A stretch of DNA of 64,000 nucleotides. Origin: Streptomyces sp. DG1A-41. Lineage in GTDB: Bacteria > Actinomycetota > Actinomycetes > Streptomycetales > Streptomycetaceae. Shown here piece after piece: positions 40,653 to 49,113 of this stretch (position 1 is its first letter; every line of letters starts with the position of its first letter). The position numbers and the translations under genes are program-made. The notes beneath the pieces are model-generated. The model was not told the origin of the DNA and did no database searches. It was given only the letters and a program-made list of their open reading frames with translations. The DNA lies in contig NZ_CP146350.1 of assembly GCF_037055355.1 (NCBI RefSeq), positions 7,773,001-7,837,000 of the forward strand. The letters are read 5' to 3'.

Positions 40653-40699
40653 GGTGCTGGTTCCTCCTTGCGGCTCGGAGAAGTCAAGGCTTGAACCAG

Positions 40700-40713
40700 T
40701 GGGAGCGCTCCCA
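40700..40713. promoter_or_regulatory. CebR operator of the GH48 gene
   Basis: TGGGAGCGCTCCCA is the exact palindrome bound by the cellobiose-responsive repressor CebR. It is 48 bases upstream of the GH48 start and abuts the -10 box of the promoter at 40713-40741, so bound CebR would block the start site. Confidence 0.9.
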
Positions 40714-40741
40714 TAGTGAGGACGGGTGTGGTATCGGTCAA
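40713..40741 (-). promoter_or_regulatory. Vegetative-type promoter of the GH48 gene
   Basis: On the reverse strand TTGACC (40741-40736) and CACTAT (40718-40713) are separated by exactly 17 bases, giving a good -35/-10 pair directly upstream of the CebR palindrome. Confidence 0.65.
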
Positions 40742-40832
40742 GGTCCTTGAAGAGTCGAAAAGATTCGACACCGAGAGTTGAGCGAAAGTCAGCGACTCCC
40801 CTGTTCTTTACCGACACTTGGCGCTACCTTCC

Positions 40833-40856
40833 TTGACACCAGTGGGAGCGATTCCA
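40833..40856 (+). promoter_or_regulatory. CebR operator with -35 box, upstream of the GH6 gene
   Basis: TGGGAGCGATTCCA (40843-40856) matches the CebR palindrome at 13 of 14 positions and begins four bases after a perfect TTGACA (40833-40838). The -10 is not clear. Placement between -35 and the start site fits repression. Together with 40700-40713 it forms a divergent control region 130 bases wide. Confidence 0.8.
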
Positions 40857-40904
40857 TCAGTCGACGCGTCCGCCACGACGGGCCCGACCTGCAAGGAGTC
40901 GCTC

Positions 40905-41021
40905 ATGCGACACCCCTCGCGTTCAGTACTTTTAGCCGCCGCCTTCGCGGTCGTCCCCGGCTGCGCGAGTGCCGGTGCCGGGTCCTTCATGTCCTTGTCG
41001 GAGCGCACCCTGAACGGCTGA
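40905..41021 (+). CDS. Small leader ORF with export-signal-like sequence before GH6
   Basis: ATG 40905 has AAGGAG seven bases upstream and opens a 38-codon frame: a basic start (RHPSRS), a hydrophobic stretch VLLAAAFAVVPGCASAGAG, then SFMSLSERTLNG. VVPGC resembles a loose lipobox. It ends 32 bases before the GH6 start and lies downstream of the CebR box, hence on the same message. It could be a tiny lipoprotein, a leader peptide that tunes GH6 translation, or chance. No homologue family is known to me. Confidence 0.5.
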   Translation: MRHPSRSVLLAAAFAVVPGCASAGAGSFMSLSERTLNG

Positions 41022-41053
41022 CACCCCCACCACCGAAAGGGAAGTCCGCACTC

Positions 41054-42775
41054 ATGAGCCGTACAAGAACAGCGTTACTGGCCGCCATGGCCCTGGTCGC
41101 CGGCGCCACGGGCACGGCGTTCGCCGTCGACCCGGGCGGCGCCGGCGCCGCCGCCGTCCCCTGCACCGTCGACTACAAGGTGCAGAACCAGTGGAGCACC
41201 GGCTTCACCGCCGCCGTGACCATCACCAACAACAGCGCCGCGAAGTCGTCGTGGTCGCTGAAGTGGTCGTACGCCGGCAACCAGAAGGTCACCAGCGGCT
41301 GGAACGCCAAGATCAGCCAGAGCGGTGCCGACGTCACCGCGGCCAACGAGAGCTACAACGCCCAGCTCGCGACGGGCGGTTCGGTCAGCTTCGGCTTCCA
41401 GGGCAGCTACAGCGGAAGCAACGCGATCCCGGCCACCTTCACCCTCGACGGCGTGACCTGCAACGTCGACGACGGCGGCAACCCGGGACCGACCGACCCG
41501 CCGGGCCCGGGCGGTCCCGCCAACCGGGTGAACAACCCCTACGACGGCGCCAAGGTGTACGTGAACCCGGAGTGGCGCGAGAAGGCCAACGCCGAGCCGG
41601 GCGGCAGCCGGATCTCCAACCAGCCCACCGGTGTCTGGCTGGACCGGACCGCGGCGATCAACGGCGTCAACGGCGGTATGGGCCTGCGCGACCACCTCGA
41701 CGAGGCGCTGCGCCAGAAGGGCTCCGGCGAGCTCGTCATCCAGCTGGTCATCTACAACCTGCCCGGCCGTGACTGCGCCGCCCTCGCCTCCAACGGTGAG
41801 CTGAAGGCCGACGAGATCGGCCGGTACAAGACGGAGTACATCGACCCGATCAAGGCGATCCTCGCCGACTCGAAGTACTCCTCGCTGCGGATCGTCACCA
41901 CCGTCGAGATCGACTCGCTGCCGAACCTCGTCACCAACACCGGCAGCCGCCCGACGGCCACCCCGCAGTGCGATGTGATGAAGGCCAACGGCAACTACGT
42001 CAAGGGTGTCGGCTACGCGCTGAACAAGCTCGGCGACGTGCCCAACGTCTACAACTACGTCGACGCCGGCCACCACGGCTGGATCGGCTGGGACGACAAC
42101 TTCGGTCCCTCCGCGACCCTGTTCAAGGAGGCGGCGTCCGCCGAGGGCGCGACCGTCAACGACGTCCACGGCTTCATCACCAACACGGCGAACTACAGCG
42201 CCCTGAAGGAGAACAACTTCTCCGTCAACGACAACGTGGCCGGCAAGTCCGTCCGCGAGTCGAAGTGGGTCGACTGGAACCGCTACGCCGACGAGCTGTC
42301 CTTCGCCCAGGCGTTCCGCAACCAGCTGGTCTCGGTCGGCTTCCCGTCCGGCATCGGCATGCTGATCGACACCTCCCGCAACGGCTGGGGCGGCACGGCA
42401 CGGCCCACCGGCCCCGGCGCCCAGACCTCCGTCGACGCCTACGTCGACGGCGGCCGCTACGACCGCCGCATCCACATCGGCAACTGGTGCAACCAGTCCG
42501 GAGCCGGCCTCGGCGAGCGCCCGCAGGCCAGCCCGGCTGCCGGGATCGACGCGTACGTGTGGATGAAGCCGCCGGGCGAGTCCGACGGGGCGAGCAAGGA
42601 GATCCCGAACAACGAGGGCAAGGGCTTCGACCGGATGTGCGACCCGACGTACGAGGGCAACGCCCGCAACGGCTACAACATGTCGGGTGCCCTGCCGGAC
42701 GCGCCGCTGTCCGGGCACTGGTTCTCCGCCCAGTTCCAGCAGCTGATGCGGAACGCGTACCCGCCTCTGTCCTGA
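41054..42775 (+). CDS. Cellulase GH6 (cellobiohydrolase type) with N-terminal CBM2, secreted
   Basis: 573 residues: signal peptide (1-24, RTRTALLAAMALVAGATG), CBM2 (about 36-138; CTVDYKVQNQWSTGFTAAV ... TCNV), a Pro/Gly linker (GNPGPTDPPGPGGP), and GH6 (about 160-573). Catalytic acid Asp is in VIYNLPGRDCAALAS near residue 238, with the second conserved stretch YVDAGHHGWIGWDDN near 334 and the end-loop region FDRMCDPTYEGNARNGYN typical of exocellulases. It releases cellobiose from the non-reducing end. ATG 41054 follows AAAGGGAAG. An excellent intrinsic terminator follows. Divergent from GH48 under CebR control. Confidence 0.96.
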   Translation: MSRTRTALLAAMALVAGATGTAFAVDPGGAGAAAVPCTVDYKVQNQWSTGFTAAVTITNNSAAKSSWSLKWSYAGNQKVTSGWNAKISQSGADVTAANESYNAQLATGGSVSFGFQGSYSGSNAIPATFTLDGVTCNVDDGGNPGPTDPPGPGGPANRVNNPYDGAKVYVNPEWREKANAEPGGSRISNQPTGVWLDRTAAINGVNGGMGLRDHLDEALRQKGSGELVIQLVIYNLPGRDCAALASNGELKADEIGRYKTEYIDPIKAILADSKYSSLRIVTTVEIDSLPNLVTNTGSRPTATPQCDVMKANGNYVKGVGYALNKLGDVPNVYNYVDAGHHGWIGWDDNFGPSATLFKEAASAEGATVNDVHGFITNTANYSALKENNFSVNDNVAGKSVRESKWVDWNRYADELSFAQAFRNQLVSVGFPSGIGMLIDTSRNGWGGTARPTGPGAQTSVDAYVDGGRYDRRIHIGNWCNQSGAGLGERPQASPAAGIDAYVWMKPPGESDGASKEIPNNEGKGFDRMCDPTYEGNARNGYNMSGALPDAPLSGHWFSAQFQQLMRNAYPPLS

Positions 42776-42797
42776 CCGGCTGACACACCGTCCCCAC

Positions 42798-42834
42798 GGA
42801 TCCGCCGGGGCTCCGGCCCCGGCGGATCCTTTTT
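42798..42834 (+). terminator. Intrinsic terminator of the GH6 gene
   Basis: GGATCCGCCGGGG (42798-42810) pairs perfectly with CCCCGGCGGATCC (42817-42829) around a six-base loop and is followed by TTTTT. Confidence 0.95.
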
Positions 42835-42912
42835 GCGGGAGCGGCAAGAGCGGTGGCCTTCTCCCGGTGCGTCGGCGCAGGCTGGCGGCATCCGAGGGAG
42901 AGGCTGACCACC

Positions 42913-43878
42913 ATGGCGCACGACCACGACCACGACCACGATCACGACCACGACCACCAGCACCCGCATCAGCACGGGCACGGGCACGGGCACGGGCACA
43001 CGGACATCGACTGGGCCGAGATGGGCCCGAGACTGGAGTCCCAGGCGGAGCTGTTCTCGTCCCTGTACGAGCGGGCCATGGCCTGGCTGGCGCAGGAGGT
43101 GACCGAGCCGGGCCTGATCGTCGACGCGGGCAGCGGGCCGGGCGTCGTGTCATGTCTGTTCGCCGAGACGTTCCCGGGTGCGCGGATCGTCGCGGTGGAC
43201 GGCTCGGAGCCGCTGCTGGAGCGGGCGCGGGGACGGGCCGAGCGGCTGGGGGTCGCCGACCGCTTCGGCACGATCGCCGGTGAACTCCCGGACGTGCTCG
43301 ACGAACTGGACTACCCCGCCGACCTGCTCTGGGCGAGCCGCAGCCTGCACCATCTCGGCGACCAGCGGGCCGCGCTCGCCGCCTTCGCGGCACGGCTGGC
43401 GCCCGGCGGCACTCTCGCCCTCATGGAGGGCGGTCTGCCCCCGCGGTACCTGCCGCGCGACATCGGCATCGGCCGACCCGGACTCCAGGCGCGGATCGAC
43501 GCGGTGGAGGCGGAGTGGTTCACGCGGATGCGTGCGGAGCTGCCGGGCCATGTCGCGGAGGCGGAGGACTGGCCGGCCCTGCTGGGCGCGGCGGGCCTGA
43601 AGCACACCCGGACGCACACGTTCCTGCTCGACCTGCCCGCGCCCGCCTCGGACCGGGCCCGTGCCTATGTCGTGGCGTCTCTGTCACACATGCGCGAGAG
43701 GCTCACGGACGGGCTCGACGCGGAAGACCTCGCGACGCTCGACCGGCTCCTCGACCCCGACGACGAGGCGAGTCTGCACCGTCGGCCGGACGTGTTCGTG
43801 CTGGAGGCGCACACAGTGCACACGGCGGTCCGGGCGGGCCGGGACCTGTCTGACACGGGTGCTGGGCGTTGGTGCTGA
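42913..43878 (+). CDS. Class I methyltransferase with a His/Asp-rich N-terminal tail
   Basis: 321 residues. The first 30 are almost only His alternating with Asp, Gln or Gly (AHDHDHDHDHDHDHQH then HGHGHGHGH), a likely Zn/Ni/Cu-binding tail. From residue about 33 comes an ordinary SAM methyltransferase: ERAMAWLAQEV, LIVDAGSGPGVVSCLFAE (motif I), ARIVAVDGSEPLLERARGR (motif II), GELPDVLDELDYPADLLWAS, RLAPGGTLALMEGG. The acceptor is not evident. ATG 42913 follows GAGGGAGAGG. A metal-responsive methyltransferase or a metal-storage tail grafted on an unrelated enzyme are both possible. Confidence 0.85.
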   Translation: MAHDHDHDHDHDHDHQHPHQHGHGHGHGHTDIDWAEMGPRLESQAELFSSLYERAMAWLAQEVTEPGLIVDAGSGPGVVSCLFAETFPGARIVAVDGSEPLLERARGRAERLGVADRFGTIAGELPDVLDELDYPADLLWASRSLHHLGDQRAALAAFAARLAPGGTLALMEGGLPPRYLPRDIGIGRPGLQARIDAVEAEWFTRMRAELPGHVAEAEDWPALLGAAGLKHTRTHTFLLDLPAPASDRARAYVVASLSHMRERLTDGLDAEDLATLDRLLDPDDEASLHRRPDVFVLEAHTVHTAVRAGRDLSDTGAGRWC

Positions 43879-43948
43879 GGGCGGGTGGGTGGGCAGCCCG
43901 GCGGAGCGGGGTGCCGCTTCGGTGGGACGGGCGCCGCCCCCAGCGGCA

Positions 43949-43983
43949 CGACTGCCCGCAGCTGAGTGAGCTGCGGGCAGTCG
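43949..43983. terminator. Bidirectional terminator between methyltransferase and aldo/keto reductase genes
   Basis: CGACTGCCCGCAGCT (43949-43963) pairs perfectly over 15 bases with AGCTGCGGGCAGTCG (43969-43983) with a five-base loop, between two convergent genes. Confidence 0.85.
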
Positions 43984-44004
43984 TGGGGGTGAGGGGGATA
44001 CTTA

Positions 44005-44838
44005 TCAGACGCCGTCGAACGTCGCCGGGTCCGGGCCCAAACGGCGGTCCTCGTTCAGGGCGCTGATGGCCGCCAGGTCCTCCGTGTCCAGGGCGAAGTC
44101 GAAGACCTCGATGTTCTCCTTGATCCGTGCCGGCGTCACGGACTTCGGGATGACCACGTTGCCCAGCTGGATGTGCCAGCGCAGGACGACCTGGGCCGGC
44201 GTGCGGTTGTGCTTCTGGGCGATGGCCACGATCGCCGGGACCTCCAGCAGGCCCTTGCCCTGGCCGAGCGGCGACCAGGCCTCCGTGGCGATGCCCTGCT
44301 CCGCGTGGTACTCACGGGCGGCGCTCTGCTGGAGGTGCGGGTGCAGCTCGATCTGGTTCACGGCCGGGATGACCGACGTCTCGGCGATCAGCCGATCCAG
44401 GTGCTCGGGAAGGAAGTTGGAGACACCGATGGCCCGGATCCGGCCGTCGGCGTGCAGCTTCTCGAACGCCTTGTACGTGTCCACGTAGGTGTCCCGGGCC
44501 GGCAGCGGCCAGTGGATCAGGTACAGGTCGACGAAGTCCAGTCCGAGCTTGTCCAGCGACGTGTCGAAGGCGCGCAGCGTGGAGTCGTACCCCTGGTCGG
44601 CGTTCCACAGCTTCGTGGTGACGAAAAGCTCCTCGCGGGGGAGACCGGACGAGGCGATGGCCTTGCCGGTGCCCTCCTCGTTGCCGTAAATGGCCGCGGT
44701 GTCGATGCTGCGGTACCCGGCCTCCAGCGCCGTCGCGACGGCGGACTCGGCCTCGTCGTCCGGCACCTGCCAGACGCCGAAGCCCAGCTGGGGCATCTCG
44801 ACGCCGTTGTTCAGGATGATCGGGGGGACCTTGCTCAC
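44005..44838 (-). CDS. Aldo/keto reductase
   Basis: 277 residues, AKR superfamily with the catalytic tetrad in order: Asp and Tyr in YRSIDTAAIYGNEEGTG, Lys in FVTTKLWNADQGYD and His in YLIHWPLPARDTY. NADPH-binding IPKSVTPARIKENIEVFDF is near the C-terminus. It reduces aldehydes/ketones of the 2,5-diketo-gluconate reductase type (AKR5C-like). The start is GTG 44838 (VSKVPPIILNNGVEMPQLG), matching family length; an upstream ATG at 44886 adds a non-conserved tail. Confidence 0.92.
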   Translation of the reverse strand: MSKVPPIILNNGVEMPQLGFGVWQVPDDEAESAVATALEAGYRSIDTAAIYGNEEGTGKAIASSGLPREELFVTTKLWNADQGYDSTLRAFDTSLDKLGLDFVDLYLIHWPLPARDTYVDTYKAFEKLHADGRIRAIGVSNFLPEHLDRLIAETSVIPAVNQIELHPHLQQSAAREYHAEQGIATEAWSPLGQGKGLLEVPAIVAIAQKHNRTPAQVVLRWHIQLGNVVIPKSVTPARIKENIEVFDFALDTEDLAAISALNEDRRLGPDPATFDGV

Positions 44839-44954
44839 GAGCTCTCGATCCTTCGGTTTGCGGTCAGATATACCTCCCATCGTCAACGATCACGAGCCGT
44901 GATGCATTCCTGACGGGAGAATTCAGGCGTGAGATTCATCCGTTGCCCGGCACT

Positions 44955-46781
44955 TCACGCCCGGTACAGCGCCTCGACCTCTTTCTCGTACGCCTTCTCG
45001 ATCGCTTTGCGCTTCAGCTTCAGGGACGGGGTCAGCAACCCGTGCTCCTCGGTGAACGGCTGGGCCAGGATGCGGAAGGTGCGAATCGACTCGGCCTGCG
45101 AGACAAGGGTGTTGGCCGCGACCACCGCGCGCCGCACCTCCGTCTCCAGGTCCGCGTCGCGCACCAGCTCCACCGCGGACATCCGCGGCTTGCCCCGCAT
45201 CGCCAGCCAGTGCTCCACGGCTTCCTGGTCGAGGGTCACCAGGGCGGCGATGTACGGGCGGTCGTTGCCGACGACGATGCACTGGTTGACCAGTGGATGG
45301 TCACGGACGCGTTCCTCCAGCACGCCGGGCGAAACACTCTTCCCGCCCGAGGTGACCAGGATCTCCTTCTTGCGGCCGGTGATGGTGAGGTAGCCGTCCT
45401 CGTCGAGCGCGCCGAGGTCGCCGGTGGCCAGCCAGCCGTCGTGCAGGGTCTCGTCGGTCGCCTTGGGGTTGTTGAGGTACCCCTGGAAGACGTTCTGGCC
45501 GTGCAGCCAGATCTCGCCGTCGTCCGCGATGTGCACGGTCATGCCCGGGATGGGCTGCCCGACCGTGCCGAACCGGGTGCGTCCGGGCGGGTTGGCGGTC
45601 GCGGCGGCCGTGCACTCGGTCAGGCCGTAGCCCTCGTAGATGTGCACGCCCGCCCCTGCGAAGAACAGGCCGAGCCGCCGGTCCATCGCAGAGCCGCCCG
45701 ACATGGCGTGCTTGATACGGCCGCCCATCGCTGCGCGGATCTTGGAGTAGACGAGCTTGTCGAACAGCTGGTGCTGCATGCGCAGCCCCGCCGAGGGGCC
45801 GGGGCCGATGCCCCAGGCCTTGGCCTCGATGGCGTCCGCGTACCTGATGGCGACGTCGACGGCCTTTTCGAACGGGCCGGAGCGCCCCTCCTTCTCGGCC
45901 TTGCGGCGGGCCGCGTTGAACACCTTCTCGAAGATGTACGGCACGGCCAGGAAGAACGTCGGCCTGAACGCGGCCAGGTCGGGCAGCAGGGCCGCCGCGT
46001 TCAGCTGCGGCTGATGGCCGAACTTCACCTTGCCGCGGATCCCGGCGACCTGGACCATCCGCCCGAAGACGTGGGCGAGCGGCAGGAACAGCAGGGTGGC
46101 GGCCTCGTCGCCCCGCTTGGAGTGGAACACCGGCTCCCAGCGCTCGATGACGGTGTCCGCCTCGTACATGAAGTTGCCGTGCGTGATGACGCAGCCCTTG
46201 GGGCGGCCGGTGGTCCCCGAGGTGTAGATGATCGTGGCGACCGAGTCCGGGGTGACGGCCTGCCGGTGGCGGTGCACCACCTCGTCGTCGAGGCTCGCGC
46301 CGGCGTCGTACAGCTCCTGCACGGCGCCGGAGTCGAGCTGCCACAGTCGGCGCAGCTGAGGCAGCCGGTCGATGACGGTGGCGATCGTCATCGCGTGGTC
46401 CTCGTGCTCCACGACCGCGGCCGTCACCTCGGCGTCGTACAGCATCCAGAAGCACTGCTCGGCCGAGGAGGTCGGGTAGACCGGCACGACCTGGGCGCCG
46501 ATGGTCCACAGCGCGTAGTCGAACAGCGTCCACTCGTAGCGCGTACGGGACACGATCGCGACCCGGTCGCCGAACCGGATGCCGCTCGCCAGCAGGCCCT
46601 TGGCCAGGGCGAGGACCTCGTCGCGGAACTCGGCGCTGGTGACGTCCCGCCACTGCCCGGACTCGTCCTTTCGGCCCAGCGCGATGTGCAGCGGGTCGTC
46701 CTGGGCATGCTCGAAGACCACGTCGGCCAGACCGCCCACCGGAGGTGCCAACGCCAACGGAGGGTTGGTGAACTCGCGCAA
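44955..46781 (-). CDS. Long-chain acyl-CoA synthetase (AMP-binding)
   Basis: 608 residues of the FadD15-like AMP-dependent synthetase group. Seen: TIIYTSGTTGRPKGCVITH (phosphate-binding A3, about residue 193), LPLAHVFGRMVQV, HAMSGGSAMDRRL, YEGYGLTECTAA (A5), WLATGDLGALDEDGYLTITGRKK (A7/A8) and LTPSLKLKRKAIEKAY with the A10 lysine. It activates fatty acids to acyl-CoA via acyl-AMP. The TTG start at 46781 follows GGGGAG. It stands alone, convergent to none; 46782-47006 contains no gene. Confidence 0.93.
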   Translation of the reverse strand: MREFTNPPLALAPPVGGLADVVFEHAQDDPLHIALGRKDESGQWRDVTSAEFRDEVLALAKGLLASGIRFGDRVAIVSRTRYEWTLFDYALWTIGAQVVPVYPTSSAEQCFWMLYDAEVTAAVVEHEDHAMTIATVIDRLPQLRRLWQLDSGAVQELYDAGASLDDEVVHRHRQAVTPDSVATIIYTSGTTGRPKGCVITHGNFMYEADTVIERWEPVFHSKRGDEAATLLFLPLAHVFGRMVQVAGIRGKVKFGHQPQLNAAALLPDLAAFRPTFFLAVPYIFEKVFNAARRKAEKEGRSGPFEKAVDVAIRYADAIEAKAWGIGPGPSAGLRMQHQLFDKLVYSKIRAAMGGRIKHAMSGGSAMDRRLGLFFAGAGVHIYEGYGLTECTAAATANPPGRTRFGTVGQPIPGMTVHIADDGEIWLHGQNVFQGYLNNPKATDETLHDGWLATGDLGALDEDGYLTITGRKKEILVTSGGKSVSPGVLEERVRDHPLVNQCIVVGNDRPYIAALVTLDQEAVEHWLAMRGKPRMSAVELVRDADLETEVRRAVVAANTLVSQAESIRTFRILAQPFTEEHGLLTPSLKLKRKAIEKAYEKEVEALYRA

Positions 46782-47006
46782 ACCCCGCTCCCCGCTCCTC
46801 AGCGCTCTTGTCGAGTGACGCTCCGCACAGCGCCGTGAAAGCTACCCCAACCGGGCACAGGGCGGGAGGGGTGGCGAAGGCGAGGAGGGCTTCTGTCCGC
46901 GCTGGTCAGGGAGGGGAAATGCGCTCACATGGGGAAGGGTCGGACAGAATCCTGACGGTTGAGTAAGTTTCGGGGCCGTAATCTCCACCGAATCTGTACG
47001 ACCCGC

Positions 47007-47939
47007 TCATGGCCCGAGGCTCCTCGTGCGCGGTGCCCGGCCGTCTCTTCTGTCAGCGCCCCGGAGGCGCATTTCGTCACTCCGGTTCAGCCGGTCCCCG
47101 CCCGACAGGATCGCCGCCGCCAGGGCGTCCGCGGCGCCCTGGGCGGAGGGGCGGCGCCGGCCGTGCACCACGACGAAATCGACCTGCCCCAGTTCCGGCA
47201 GCCCCGCCCGGTCCGGGATTCGGACCAGGCCCGGCGGGATGAGGCCGCGGGAGTGGGCCATCACGCCGAGCCCCGCCCGGGCCGCCGCGACGAGGCCGTT
47301 GAGGCTGCCGCTCGTGCACACCACGCGCCACTCGCGGCCCTGCCGCTCCAGCGCCTCCAGCGCTAGCGCGCGGGTGATGCCCGGCGGCGGGTAGACGATG
47401 AGCGGCACGGGACGGTCCGGGCCGAGCCGGAGGCGCTCCGCGCCGATCCACACCAGCCTGTCGTGCCGGACCAGCTCGCCGCGCGGGTCCTCGGGCCGCC
47501 GCTTGGCCAGGACGAGGTCCAGCTTCCCGGCGGTGAGCTGCTCGTGCAGCGTGCCCGACAACTCGACCGTCAGCTCCAGATCGACCTCCGGGTGGTCGTG
47601 CCGGAAGCCCTCGAGGATCTCCGGCAGCCGGGTCAGCACGAAGTCCTCCGACGCACCGAAGCGCAGCCGGCCGCGCAGCCGGGTGCCCGTGAAGAACGCC
47701 GTCGCCTGCTCGTGCACCTCCAGGATCCGGCGCGCGAACCCGAGCATGGCCTCGCCGTCCTCCGTGAGCTCCACCGAGTGCGTGTCCCGGGTGAACAGCG
47801 TCCGCCCGGTGGCGTCCTCCAGCCGCCGCACGTGCTGGCTGACGGTGGACTGCCGCAGCCCGAGCCGGCGGGCCGCCTGCGTGAAGCTCAGCGTGTGCGC
47901 CACCGACAGGAAGGTGCGCAGATGGGACGGGTCGTACAT
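47007..47939 (-). CDS. LysR-family transcriptional regulator
   Basis: 310 residues. N-terminal winged HTH (DPSHLRTFLSVAHTLSFTQA, ARRLGLRQSTVSQHVRRLED) and a substrate-binding domain from LRGRLRFGASEDFVLTRLPE onward, a little extended at the C-terminus (RGADRRDGRAPRTRSLGP is Arg-rich). Divergent from the bile-acid symporter-family gene 134 bases away, the usual arrangement of a LysR regulator and its target. ATCGCGGAACGTGAT in the gap (47952-47966) fits a T-N11-A LysR box. The co-inducer is probably the transporter's substrate. Confidence 0.92.
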   Translation of the reverse strand: MYDPSHLRTFLSVAHTLSFTQAARRLGLRQSTVSQHVRRLEDATGRTLFTRDTHSVELTEDGEAMLGFARRILEVHEQATAFFTGTRLRGRLRFGASEDFVLTRLPEILEGFRHDHPEVDLELTVELSGTLHEQLTAGKLDLVLAKRRPEDPRGELVRHDRLVWIGAERLRLGPDRPVPLIVYPPPGITRALALEALERQGREWRVVCTSGSLNGLVAAARAGLGVMAHSRGLIPPGLVRIPDRAGLPELGQVDFVVVHGRRRPSAQGAADALAAAILSGGDRLNRSDEMRLRGADRRDGRAPRTRSLGP

Positions 47940-48072
47940 GGCACCAGGCTATCGCGGAACGTGATGACAGTCAGAGCGGTATGCGGGCTTCCCGATCGCC
48001 GTGCCGGGGAGCACGATGGAAGGGGCCGTACCGGCCCCGTACCGCCCGTAAGTACCGAGCAAGTGGAGCACC

Positions 48073-49113
48073 GTGAAACGCCTGCGTCGACCGCGTCGGA
48101 TGCCGATCGACCCGTTCATCCTTCTCCTCCTCGCGACCGTGGGTGTCGCCGCCCTGTTCCCGGCTCGCGGGACGGTCGCCGATGTCGCGTCCGGTGCCTC
48201 CACGGCGGCGATCGCCCTGCTGTTCTTCCTCTACGGCGCCCGGCTGTCCACCCGTGAGGCACTGGACGGCCTGCGCCACTGGCGGCTCCACGTCACCGTC
48301 CTGGCCTGCACCTTCGCCGTCTTCCCGCTGCTCGGCCTGGCGGCCCGCGGGCTGGTGCCGGTGATCCTGGCGGACCCGCTCTACCAGGGCCTGCTCTTCC
48401 TCACGCTCGTCCCGTCGACCGTGCAGTCCTCGATCGCCTTCACCTCGATGGCCCGCGGCAACGTGCCCGCCGCGATCTGCGCGGGCTCCTTCTCCTCCCT
48501 CATCGGCATCATCGCCACCCCGCTGCTCGCGGCCTCGCTGCTCGGAGGCAGCGGTGGCGGGTTCTCCGGCGACTCGCTGCTGAAGATCGTGCTGCAACTG
48601 CTCGTGCCGTTCCTCGCCGGACAGCTGCTGCGCCGCTGGATCGGCGGCTTCGTCACCCGGCACAAGAAGGTCCTCGCCCTGGTGGACCGCGGCTCGATCC
48701 TGCTCGTCGTCTACGCCGCGTTCAGCCAGGGCATGGTCCAGGGCATCTGGCACCGGGTCAGCCCCCTCCGGCTGGGCGGGCTGCTCGTCGTCGAGGCCGT
48801 GATCCTCGGCGTGATGCTGCTGCTGACCTGGTACGGCGGCAAGGCGCTGGGCTTCGGCCGAGAGGACCGGATCACCCTCCAGTTCGCCGGCTCGAAGAAG
48901 TCCCTGGCCGCCGGACTGCCCATGGCGAGCGTCCTGTTCGGCCCGCAGGCCTCGCTGGCCGTGCTGCCGCTGATGCTCTTCCACCAGATGCAGCTGATGG
49001 TCTGCGCGGTGATCGCCAAGCGCCGTTCGCGCGACCCCCGCCCGGAGGTCACCGCGCCGGAGCCAGCCGCAGGGTCACGAACCGTGGTCGGTACAGGGAC
49101 ACGTTCCGGCTGA
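48073..49113 (+). CDS. Bile acid:sodium symporter-family transporter (SBF-like)
   Basis: 346 residues with about ten hydrophobic helices. The SBF-like (PF13593-type, YfeH) motifs are visible: IALLFFLYGARLSTREAL, LVPSTVQSSIAFTSMARGNV, AAICAGSFSSLIGIIATPLL, DRITLQFAGSKKSLAAGLPM. These carriers move organic anions with Na+; substrate unknown. GTG 48073 follows GTGGAG. The C-terminal 65 bases overlap the convergent gene at 49049, and the last residues are hydrophilic and variable, so the exact end matters little. Confidence 0.9.
   Translation: MKRLRRPRRMPIDPFILLLLATVGVAALFPARGTVADVASGASTAAIALLFFLYGARLSTREALDGLRHWRLHVTVLACTFAVFPLLGLAARGLVPVILADPLYQGLLFLTLVPSTVQSSIAFTSMARGNVPAAICAGSFSSLIGIIATPLLAASLLGGSGGGFSGDSLLKIVLQLLVPFLAGQLLRRWIGGFVTRHKKVLALVDRGSILLVVYAAFSQGMVQGIWHRVSPLRLGGLLVVEAVILGVMLLLTWYGGKALGFGREDRITLQFAGSKKSLAAGLPMASVLFGPQASLAVLPLMLFHQMQLMVCAVIAKRRSRDPRPEVTAPEPAAGSRTVVGTGTRSG

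Noticed and set aside
40778..41054. N-terminal extension of GH6 over the CebR site
   Set aside because: The signal peptide begins at 41054 with its own ribosome site; the extension covers promoter elements.
42913..42990. CAC-GAC repeats as a CRISPR or tandem-repeat locus
   Set aside because: They encode the His/Asp tail in frame with a good ribosome site and methyltransferase; no spacer-repeat structure.
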